A stretch of 20,735 nt of DNA from Ruminococcaceae bacterium UBA3323 (GTDB taxonomy: Bacteria; Bacillota; Clostridia; Oscillospirales; Acutalibacteraceae), in assembly GCA_002361935.1 (NCBI GenBank), contig DESD01000034.1:11670-32404 (forward strand), written 5' to 3'. Below are positions 14,864 through 20,735 of the stretch, piece by piece. The position numbers and the translations under genes are program-made. Positions within the stretch are counted from its first letter, which is position 1; every line of letters begins with the position of its first letter. Below the pieces are notes generated by a model, which was not told where the DNA came from, ran no database searches, and saw nothing but the letters and a program-made list of their open reading frames with translations.

Positions 14864-14877
14864 GGAGGCAGGCTGTA

Positions 14878-16344
14878 ATGGAAATTTATGAATTATCTGC
14901 CCTTGAAGTGGCTGAAAAAATCAAAAACAGGGAATTTACTGCCGTTGATGCTGTTCTTTCGGTTGCAAAGGCAGTAGATGAAAAGGATAAAACCTATAAT
15001 TGCTATACGCATTTCGATAAGGAACTTGCCCTCCAAAAGGCAGAAAAGGCACAGAAGCTGATTGAAAGCGGTGAGGCTGTATCTGCACTTGCAGGTGTTC
15101 CTGTTGCCGTTAAGGACAATATTTGTACAAAAGGGGATATAACCTCCTGCGCATCAAAAATTCTTTATAACTTCAAACCGCCTTATGATGCAACTGTAAT
15201 CAAAAAGCTTGATGCAGCAGGCATTGTTCCCTGCGGCAAGGTGAATATGGATGAATTTGCAATGGGCTCAACCACCGAAACCTCGTTTTACGGATCCACG
15301 AAAAATCCGTGGGATATTTCAAGGGTTCCAGGCGGTTCATCAGGCGGTGCAGCAGCTGCTGTTGCAGCCGATGAAAGCGTTATTGCTCTTGGCTCTGATA
15401 CGGGCGGCTCTATCCGCCAGCCCTGCTCCTTCTGCGGTGTAACAGGCTTAAAGCCAACCTATGGTGCTGTTTCCCGTTACGGCCTTATTGCTTATGCATC
15501 CTCTCTTGATCAGATTGGACCTATCGGAAAAAATGCGCTTGATGTTGCGGCATTGTTTTCTGTAATCAGCGGCAAGGATGAAAAGGATGCAACCTCTATG
15601 AACGGAAATCCGTTCGGCCTTGATGAAATAAAAAATGCAAAAGATTTAAAGGGTAAAAAAGTTGGTATACCAAGCGATTATTTCGGTGAGGGTATTGATG
15701 AGGATGTTGCCAAAAGCGTTATGCAGGCTTCTGAAACGCTTAAAGCTCTCGGTGCAGAGGTTGAGGAATTCTCAATGCCGATTGTTGAATATGCAATTCC
15801 AACCTATTATATTATTGCCTGTGCCGAAGCCTGTTCAAATCTTTCAAGATTTGACGGTATCAAGTATGGCTATAAATCTCCCGAAGCAGATAACCTTCGT
15901 GATGTTTATTTCAAATCACGCTCCGAGGGCTTTGGTATGGAGGTTAAAAAGCGTATTATGCTTGGCAACTTCGTGCTTTCAAGCGGATATTTTGATGCTT
16001 ATTATATTAAAGCGCTCAAAGCAAAGGGGCTTATTGTAAAGGCATTTAATGAGGCATTTGAAAAGTATGATTTTCTGCTTGGTCCTGTTGCGCCTACAAC
16101 AGCTTTAAAAATGGGAGAGGGCTTAAGTGATCCGCTTGCTATGTATCTTGGTGATATTTATACGGTTATGATTAATATTGCGGGTCTGCCGTCCCTGGCA
16201 TTGCCCTGCGGTTTTGATAAAAACAATATGCCGGTTGGTATGCAGCTTATCGGCAGACCGTTTGACGAAAAAACAATTCTTTCAGCCGGCAATGCTTATC
16301 AGTCTGCAACAGACTGGCATAAGCAGAAACCAAATCTTGTTTAA
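14878..16344 (+). CDS. gatA: Amidotransferase subunit A (amidase)
   Basis: Glutaminase subunit: releases ammonia from glutamine and channels it to GatB. It is an amidase-signature protein of 488 residues. The Ser-cisSer-Lys triad is visible as Lys79 (GVPVAVKDN), Ser154 (PGGSSGGAAAAV) and Ser178 (GSDTGGSIRQP), the numbering found in well-studied GatA proteins. Further family marks are GVTGLKPTYGAVSRYGLIAY and SSLDQIGP. An AAGGAGG ribosome binding site lies upstream of the ATG. gatB follows after 12 nt. Confidence 0.97.
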   Translation: MEIYELSALEVAEKIKNREFTAVDAVLSVAKAVDEKDKTYNCYTHFDKELALQKAEKAQKLIESGEAVSALAGVPVAVKDNICTKGDITSCASKILYNFKPPYDATVIKKLDAAGIVPCGKVNMDEFAMGSTTETSFYGSTKNPWDISRVPGGSSGGAAAAVAADESVIALGSDTGGSIRQPCSFCGVTGLKPTYGAVSRYGLIAYASSLDQIGPIGKNALDVAALFSVISGKDEKDATSMNGNPFGLDEIKNAKDLKGKKVGIPSDYFGEGIDEDVAKSVMQASETLKALGAEVEEFSMPIVEYAIPTYYIIACAEACSNLSRFDGIKYGYKSPEADNLRDVYFKSRSEGFGMEVKKRIMLGNFVLSSGYFDAYYIKALKAKGLIVKAFNEAFEKYDFLLGPVAPTTALKMGEGLSDPLAMYLGDIYTVMINIAGLPSLALPCGFDKNNMPVGMQLIGRPFDEKTILSAGNAYQSATDWHKQKPNLV

Positions 16345-16356
16345 GGAGGAGAAAAT

Positions 16357-17790
16357 ATGGAATATTCAACCGTGTGCGGCTTGGAAGTTCATACCGAGCT
16401 TGCAACCAAAACGAAAATTTTCTGCTCCTGCTCAACAGAGTTTGGCGGAGAGCCGAATACGCATGTTTGTGAAATTTGCTCCGGTATGCCGGGCACACTT
16501 CCTGTTTTAAATGAAAAAGTGCTTGAATTTGCCGTAAGAACAGGTCTTGCTACAAACTGCGAAATTACAATGTATAATAAATTTGACAGAAAAAATTATT
16601 TCTACCCCGATTTACCGAAGGCTTATCAGATCAGCCAGCTTTATCTTCCGATTTGCAGAAACGGATATATTGAAATTAATGACAGTATAAACGGCGGAAA
16701 GAAAAAGGTAAGAATTCATGAAATTCATATGGAAGAGGATGCCGGCAAGCTTGTTCACGATGAATGGTCAGACTGCACACTTGTAAACTACAACCGTTGC
16801 GGCGTTCCGCTTCTTGAAATTGTTTCAGAGCCTGATATTGCTTCTGCAGATGAAGCTGTTGAATATGTTGAAAAGCTTCGTTCCATTCTTCAGTTCTGCG
16901 GTGTTTCCGACTGTAAAATGCAGGAGGGCTCGCTCCGTGCCGATGTTAATGTTTCCGTTATGGAAAAGGGAAGCACGGAATTCGGCACAAGAACGGAAAT
17001 GAAAAATATAAACTCCTTCAAAGCAATTCATAATGCGATTGAAAGCGAAGCACAGCGCCAGATAGAGCTTATTGAAGACGGAGGAACGGTTACGCAGGAA
17101 ACCCGCCGCTGGGATGATTCAAAGGGCTATTCCTATGCGATGAGAAGCAAAGAGGATGCACAGGATTATAAGTATTTCCCCGATCCGGATTTGCCGCCTG
17201 TTCAGCTTACGGATGCGTATGTAAATACGATTAGGGAAAATCTTCCCGAACTTCCCGAAGCAAAGAAAGCACGCTATATGTCTGAATTCGGTCTTTCCGA
17301 ATATGATATTTCCATGATTTTCACATCAGTTGCTTATGTTAAGCTGTTTGAAAGAACGGTAGAAATTACGAATAATCCCAAGGACAGTGCAAACTGGATT
17401 ATGGGTGAGCTTATGAAAATGATGAATGAAAATCAGCTTTTGCCTGAAAATATGAGCTTCCGTTTGGATTCTCTGGGCGAGGTTATCAATCTGCTGAACG
17501 GCAATAAAATCAGCCGTGATTCGGCTAAAAAGGTTTTCAAAGCCGTGTTTGAAAAGGATGTTATCCCTGCTGATTATGTTAAAGAAAACAATATGGAAAT
17601 GGTTTCCGATACGGGTGCTATTAAAGCAGTGATTGATGAAGTGCTTGCGAATAACCAAAAGGCAGTGGATGAATATAAGGGCGGTAAGGAAGCATCCTTT
17701 AATTTCCTTATCGGTCAGTCTATGCGTGCGTTAAGAGGCAAAGCCCCTGCCGCAGAGGTAACAAAGATTTTAAAAGAAATATTAGGATAA
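16357..17790 (+). CDS. gatB: Amidotransferase subunit B
   Basis: GatB binds the misacylated tRNA and performs the ATP-dependent phosphorylation and amidation. The protein has 477 residues: the N-terminal catalytic cradle begins VCGLEVHTELATKTKIFCSC, and Cys23, Cys25, Cys38 and Cys41 match the zinc site. Other blocks are KNYFYPDLPKAYQISQ, HMEEDAGKLVH, GVPLLEIVSEPDI, SLRADVNVS and DYKYFPDPDLPP. A C-terminal YqeY-like tail domain ends ...LRGKAPAAEVTKILKEIL. AAGGAGGAG lies before the ATG. It ends the operon, with an intrinsic terminator directly after the stop. Confidence 0.97.
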   Translation: MEYSTVCGLEVHTELATKTKIFCSCSTEFGGEPNTHVCEICSGMPGTLPVLNEKVLEFAVRTGLATNCEITMYNKFDRKNYFYPDLPKAYQISQLYLPICRNGYIEINDSINGGKKKVRIHEIHMEEDAGKLVHDEWSDCTLVNYNRCGVPLLEIVSEPDIASADEAVEYVEKLRSILQFCGVSDCKMQEGSLRADVNVSVMEKGSTEFGTRTEMKNINSFKAIHNAIESEAQRQIELIEDGGTVTQETRRWDDSKGYSYAMRSKEDAQDYKYFPDPDLPPVQLTDAYVNTIRENLPELPEAKKARYMSEFGLSEYDISMIFTSVAYVKLFERTVEITNNPKDSANWIMGELMKMMNENQLLPENMSFRLDSLGEVINLLNGNKISRDSAKKVFKAVFEKDVIPADYVKENNMEMVSDTGAIKAVIDEVLANNQKAVDEYKGGKEASFNFLIGQSMRALRGKAPAAEVTKILKEILG

Positions 17791-17796
17791 AAAAGT

Positions 17797-17831
17797 AAAC
17801 GCCTTGATAAAAATATTAAGGCGTTTCTTTT
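17797..17831 (+). terminator. Intrinsic terminator after gatB
   Basis: AAACGCCTT (17797-17805) pairs perfectly with AAGGCGTTT (17818-17826) around a 12-nt loop, followed by CTTTT. Confidence 0.87.
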
Positions 17832-17846
17832 ATAGAGGTAATTTGT

Positions 17847-18212
17847 ATGAAATATAACAGGATTGATGAATTCTTGCTGGATAAAGCAGGCGTTACAAAG
17901 GATTTGCAGGCGGATTGGAATTGGATAAGATATAAAATAGAGGATAAAATGTTTGCGGCAGTCTGCCTGAATGCGGAAGATAAGCCGAAATATATAACCT
18001 TAAAGCTTGAACCAAATGAGGGAGAATTTTTAAGAAAACAGTATGAGGATATTATTCCCGGCTATTATATGAATAAGGTGCATTGGAATTCCGTAAAGGC
18101 AGACGGAAATGTTCCCGATGCTTTGCTGAAAGAAATGCTTGATAAATCCTATAATCTTGTATTGGAAGGCTTCAGTAAGAAAAAGCAGAAAGAAATTTTG
18201 GAAAATACATAA
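17847..18212 (+). CDS. MmcQ/YjbR family protein
   Basis: A 121-residue protein of the CyaY-like MmcQ/YjbR fold, often annotated as DNA-binding but without an established function. Family features are an N-terminal helix ending in DWNWIRYKIEDKMFAAVCL, a strand pair with KPKYITLKLEPNEGEFLR, and the hallmark PGYYMNKVHWNSV followed by a C-terminal VPDALLKEMLDKSYNLV helix. TAGAGGT lies 7 nt before the ATG. It stands 16 nt after the gatB terminator, so weak readthrough or an unseen promoter must drive it. Confidence 0.87.
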   Translation: MKYNRIDEFLLDKAGVTKDLQADWNWIRYKIEDKMFAAVCLNAEDKPKYITLKLEPNEGEFLRKQYEDIIPGYYMNKVHWNSVKADGNVPDALLKEMLDKSYNLVLEGFSKKKQKEILENT

Positions 18213-18304
18213 TAAGATTTTTACTGTAAAATGCTCGCATAATATATTGAGGTGTTGTAACGAGATTTTAATCCAAAGAAAAATCCGTTCCTTGATGTAT
18301 TTTT

Positions 18305-18313
18305 TGCTATAAT
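18305..18313 (+). promoter_or_regulatory. Extended -10 promoter for the GNAT gene
   Basis: TGCTATAAT is a consensus extended -10 with no good -35 element. It lies 37 nt before the GNAT start codon. The rest of the 18213-18349 gap shows nothing else clear. Confidence 0.45.
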
Positions 18314-18349
18314 TTTTTTACGGATAAATCGAGGTTTGCGGAGGCGATT

Positions 18350-18862
18350 ATGCTTATAAGAAAAGAAGAACCTAAGGACTATAAAATAATATATTCCGTA
18401 GTTAAAGATGCATTTGATAGTGCTGAATTCTCTGATGGGAATGAACAAAATTTGGTGAATGAATTAAGAAAAGGAGAGGCGTTTATTCCGGATTTATCTT
18501 TAGTTGCTGAAATAGAGGGGAAAATTGTAGGACATATTATGTTTACTAAGGCAACGGTTGGGGAAAATACAGTTTTAGTATTAGCCCCATTATCTGTTCT
18601 TCCTGAATATCAAAGAAAGGGAATAGGAATTTCCTTAATCAAAGAAGGGCATAAAATTGCTAAAAAATTGGGTTATGAGTATTCAATTGTCTTAGGGAAT
18701 CCGAAGTATTATCAAAAAGCAGGCTATTTAACAGCCGATAAATTTGGTATTATGCCATCTTTTGATGTGCCGAATATAAATTTTATGGCATTTAAACTAA
18801 ACAAAGACGCATCTGATATTCATGGTATCATAAAATATGCGAAAGAGTTTGGAATTGACTAA
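18350..18862 (+). CDS. GNAT family N-acetyltransferase (YhbS-like)
   Basis: A 170-residue acetyl-CoA-dependent transferase. The acetyl-CoA pyrophosphate loop is clear in LSVLPEYQRKGIGISLIKEG (about residues 84-103), preceded by the VGHIMFTKA strand and followed by SIVLGNPKYYQKAGY, typical of YhbS-like proteins; the substrate cannot be inferred. GCGGAGGCG lies upstream of the ATG. Its wording is more AT-rich (many AAA, TTA and ATT codons, few GC-ending codons) than the neighbouring housekeeping genes, which may reflect horizontal acquisition. Confidence 0.9.
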   Translation: MLIRKEEPKDYKIIYSVVKDAFDSAEFSDGNEQNLVNELRKGEAFIPDLSLVAEIEGKIVGHIMFTKATVGENTVLVLAPLSVLPEYQRKGIGISLIKEGHKIAKKLGYEYSIVLGNPKYYQKAGYLTADKFGIMPSFDVPNINFMAFKLNKDASDIHGIIKYAKEFGID

Positions 18863-18935
18863 CACCAGTTTCGGTTTGCTGATCAAATCGTAAATGTAAT
18901 ACTGTTGAAACTTCTGATATAGATATACAAATGAA

Positions 18936-18964
18936 AAGCCACGAACATTTATTGTTCGTGGCTT
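18936..18964. terminator. Terminator between convergent GNAT and PHP genes
   Basis: A 12-bp perfect stem, AAGCCACGAACA (18936-18947) with TGTTCGTGGCTT (18953-18964), loop TTTAT. The T-run is better on the minus strand (TTTTC) than on the plus strand, but the position suits both genes. Confidence 0.75.
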
Positions 18965-19013
18965 ACTTCGTTATGATGCCATGAATTAGTAATATTTTTT
19001 GTTTGATATAGAT

Positions 19014-19781
19014 TTATTTTATAACATCCAATTTTTTCATCGGTTTAATTCCCAACTCATCAAGAAACTTTTTCATTTTATCAAGTCTGTTTTTATCAAG
19101 GTAAACCTCCGGCTGATGTGCATCAAGCCCGATTACAACAGGATTCTGCTCCTCAGCCACAAGACGCCAAAAGGTTTTATTCGGATAATTTCTTTTGTCC
19201 CAGAAGCCTAAAAAGTTGCATTCAAGCGGGATATCAAGCTTTTTAAGCTCTTTAACAAAATAACGCATTTTTTCTTCGTACATTTTTTTATTGCCTGTGT
19301 AATTGATTAAATCAGGATGGGCAAAATATAAAAATGCGCCTGTTTTTACTGCTTCCAGGGTCTGATTAATATAGGTGTCCAATATTTCAGCGCTTTTGGT
19401 TTCGTGACCGCTGTAAAACGAATTTTCATCAAATTCATTTTTTGTATAATGCTGTCCTAAAATAAGGTAATCGTAATTAAACGGCTTTAAGAATCCAAGC
19501 AGATTGTTGAAAAGCTGTGGATAGTATTCTGCTTCAAAGCCAAGCCGAATTGTTATTTCATCTTTATATTCCTCTTGTAATTTTCTTATGGTGTTTACAT
19601 ATTCTGCCGTTTCGGCGGGTTTCATTCGGAAATTCGAATAATAGTCAGTCGGAAACAAATACGGCACATGGTCCGAAAAGCCTATTTCCGTATATCCTGC
19701 CTTTATTGCGGCTTCAATATAGTCACGGTCTGTTCCTTTTGCGTGATGGCATCTGTAAGTATGTGTATGAAAATTCTGCAT
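19014..19781 (-). CDS. PHP-domain phosphatase, histidinol-phosphatase-like
   Basis: A 255-residue metal-dependent phosphoesterase. PHP motifs in order are NFHTHTYRCHH (His5, His7), FSDHVPY (Asp37, His38), FEAEYYP (Glu83, Glu85), LGQHYT (His111), YFAHPDL, and GLDAHQPE near the end. These fit the HisK/HisJ-type histidinol-phosphate phosphatases of Firmicutes, which would place it in histidine synthesis. No other his genes are nearby, so a different phospho-substrate is possible. The start is ATG 19781, 8 nt after AGGAGG; the frame stays open upstream to 19826 but would run through that site. Confidence 0.85.
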   Translation of the reverse strand: MQNFHTHTYRCHHAKGTDRDYIEAAIKAGYTEIGFSDHVPYLFPTDYYSNFRMKPAETAEYVNTIRKLQEEYKDEITIRLGFEAEYYPQLFNNLLGFLKPFNYDYLILGQHYTKNEFDENSFYSGHETKSAEILDTYINQTLEAVKTGAFLYFAHPDLINYTGNKKMYEEKMRYFVKELKKLDIPLECNFLGFWDKRNYPNKTFWRLVAEEQNPVVIGLDAHQPEVYLDKNRLDKMKKFLDELGIKPMKKLDVIK

Positions 19782-19806
19782 TTTTTTCCTCCTGTAAATT
19801 ACTACT

Positions 19807-19834
19807 ATTATCTCATATTTTTTCAAAAAAGCAA
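19807..19834 (-). promoter_or_regulatory. Possible promoter of the PHP gene
   Basis: On the minus strand, TTGCTT (19834-19829), a 16-nt spacer and GATAAT (19812-19807), with the ribosome binding site shortly downstream. The match to consensus is moderate. Confidence 0.35.
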
Positions 19835-19881
19835 ACTATAATTGCAATTTTTTCGGTAAAGATATAGTAGAGGTGTTTCAA

Positions 19882-20520
19882 ATGAACATAAAAGGAAAAA
19901 CAGTATTTTTTGAAAATCCGCCGGTTATTATTGGTTCGGCAGGTGTTTGCGGAAAAAAAGAGGGCGAGGGTCCGCTGGCTTCGTCCTTTGATGCGATTTT
20001 TGAAGATACAACAATGGGTCAGCAGTCTTATGAGTTGGCTGAATCGGCAATGCTTCATGATGCGATTATTCGTGCCGTTACAAATGCAAAAAAAAGTCCG
20101 TCTGATGTTGATTTTATTTTGAGCGGAGATTTGCTTGATCAATGTATGGGAAGTGCCTTTGCAATAAAGGATTTGCAGATACCGTCAATCGGACTTTACG
20201 GTGCCTGCTCAACAATGGCGCTTTCCATGTGTGTGGGTTCTATGCTTGTAGATGGCGGCGCAAACTGCGTTGTAGCGGCAACGTCAAGTCATTTTTGTTC
20301 GTCTGAAAGGCAGTTTCGGTTTCCCCTTGAATATGGCGGACAAAGACCCCCAAGTGCACAGTGGACAGTAACCGGTGCGGGCTCTGCCGTTATAGCAAAA
20401 ATGGGCGAGGGTATAAAGATTAAAGCAGTATCAATCGGAACAATCTGCGATTTGGGCATTACGGATGCCAATAATATGGGTGCTGCCATGGCACCTGTAG
20501 ATGCTATACTTAGACCATAA
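19882..20520 (+). pseudogene. spoVAD: Stage V sporulation protein AD, interrupted at its 3' side
   Basis: SpoVAD is a thiolase-fold protein of the SpoVA machinery that moves dipicolinic acid into the spore. Only 212 residues are readable, against about 330-340 in the family. Residues 1-205 are typical: GKTVFFENPPVIIGSAGVCG, KKEGEGPLASSFDAIFED, YGACSTMALSM with Cys109, SSHFCSSERQFRFPLEYGGQ, and the conserved GITDANNMGAAMAP. After that the frame reads VDAILRP and stops, and the C-terminal third is missing. tnpV starts 70 nt further on, so a mobile element has split the gene. AGAGGTG sets the ATG at 19882. spoVAC is not upstream; a divergent gene is. Confidence 0.88.
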
Positions 20521-20542
20521 GATATTTGAGATTATCTTATGG
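20515..20542. repeat. Perfect 10-bp inverted repeat at the element end
   Basis: CCATAAGATA (20515-20524) and TATCTTATGG (20533-20542) flank an 8-nt centre, TTTGAGAT. It overlaps the premature spoVAD stop (TAA 20518-20520). It may be part of the attachment site, a recombinase or regulator binding site, or a weak terminator guarding the element. Confidence 0.6.
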
Positions 20543-20590
20543 CGATACGCATTTTCTACACACAAAATAATTTACTGGGAGGTATGATAC

Positions 20591-20735
20591 TTGAAAGTGC
20601 AAAACAATCTTACATATGTTGAAATTGACGGACTGAATTATCCTGATTTCAAAGATGCTAATCAGCCTAAAAGAGAAATAGGCATATGGGGACACCGTCA
20701 CGCAAATTATTTGCGTGAATTTCATCCAACAATTT
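20591..20735 (+). CDS. tnpV: Transposon-encoded protein TnpV, N-terminal part
   Basis: From TTG 20591 the frame stays open to the window end (48 residues): it begins MKVQNNLTYVEIDGLNYPDF and continues GIWGHRHANYLREFHPT. I recognise this as the N-terminus of the TnpV family, a small protein of unknown function carried by Tn4451-like elements. GGGAGG at 20577-20582 lies 8 nt before the TTG. An ATG at 20584 in another frame closes after 12 codons and is not the start. The C-terminal half lies outside the window. Confidence 0.85.
   Translation, partial: MKVQNNLTYVEIDGLNYPDFKDANQPKREIGIWGHRHANYLREFHPTI

Larger units (their letters stand above)
20500..20735 (+). mobile_element. Left end of a TnpV-encoding mobile element, continuing past the window
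   Basis: Host coding sequence of spoVAD ends between about 20496 and 20514, and the sequence then changes to an untranslated leader with a palindrome and tnpV. tnpV is known from Tn4451-type mobilisable transposons and related integrative elements that use a large serine recombinase (TnpX family). No recombinase, right end or remaining spoVAD is visible, so size, cargo and exact boundary are unknown. GA dinucleotides at 20500-20501 and 20513-20514 are candidate crossover positions, since TnpX elements use GA. Confidence 0.75.

Noticed and set aside
20537..20725. Minus-strand frame over the tnpV start
   Set aside because: It runs antisense to the recognised TnpV N-terminus and has no start signal.

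Overview
The window looks like a chromosomal segment of a spore-forming, Gram-positive, moderately AT-rich Clostridia-type bacterium. The evidence is two sporulation or germination genes (ypeB-like and spoVAD), strong GGAGG-type ribosome binding sites, gatCAB next to aspS, an efp gene followed by a CD1247-type acidic zinc-ribbon protein, and a TnpV-type mobile element of the kind common in gut Firmicutes. Codon choice and gene order suggest the Ruminococcaceae/Oscillospirales or a related gut clade; this placement is inference.

Layout. 1-114 is the end of rpsU with its terminator. 189-342 is a structured, repeated leader running into aroQ (343-780), efp (826-1383) and a CD1247-type gene (1402-1806). 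A bidirectional terminator follows. A small lipoprotein gene on the minus strand (2244-1924) is preceded by a second, inverted copy of the same leader (2396-2245). Further along the minus strand is ypeB (3795-2464). From 3938 the plus strand carries the proline genes proBA, a polysaccharide flippase, glycogen phosphorylase (glgP), a GH13 alpha-glucan hydrolase, a frameshifted gene of unknown function (12046-12530), then aspS-gatC-gatA-gatB, a MmcQ/YjbR protein and a GNAT acetyltransferase. A minus-strand PHP-domain phosphatase follows. Last come the first 60% or so of spoVAD and the left end of a mobile element starting with tnpV, which is cut by the window edge.

How the genes work together. 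ProB and ProA catalyse consecutive steps of proline synthesis and are almost contiguous. GlgP and the GH13 enzyme form a cytosolic alpha-glucan degradation pair. AspRS and GatCAB form a tRNA-charging and transamidation unit that can make Gln-tRNA, and possibly Asn-tRNA. AroQ and EF-P share a transcript behind the structured leader.

Two things stand out. First, spoVAD, needed for spore dipicolinate uptake, is broken after its conserved MGAAMAP segment exactly where a TnpV-encoding element begins. This is either a disabled sporulation gene or a skin-like intervening element that could excise. Second, two ~150-nt leaders, in opposite orientations and both ending 3 nt before an ATG, share the same potential fold: a hairpin, a long compound stem and an 8-bp pseudoknot. 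They look like an unassigned cis-regulatory RNA.
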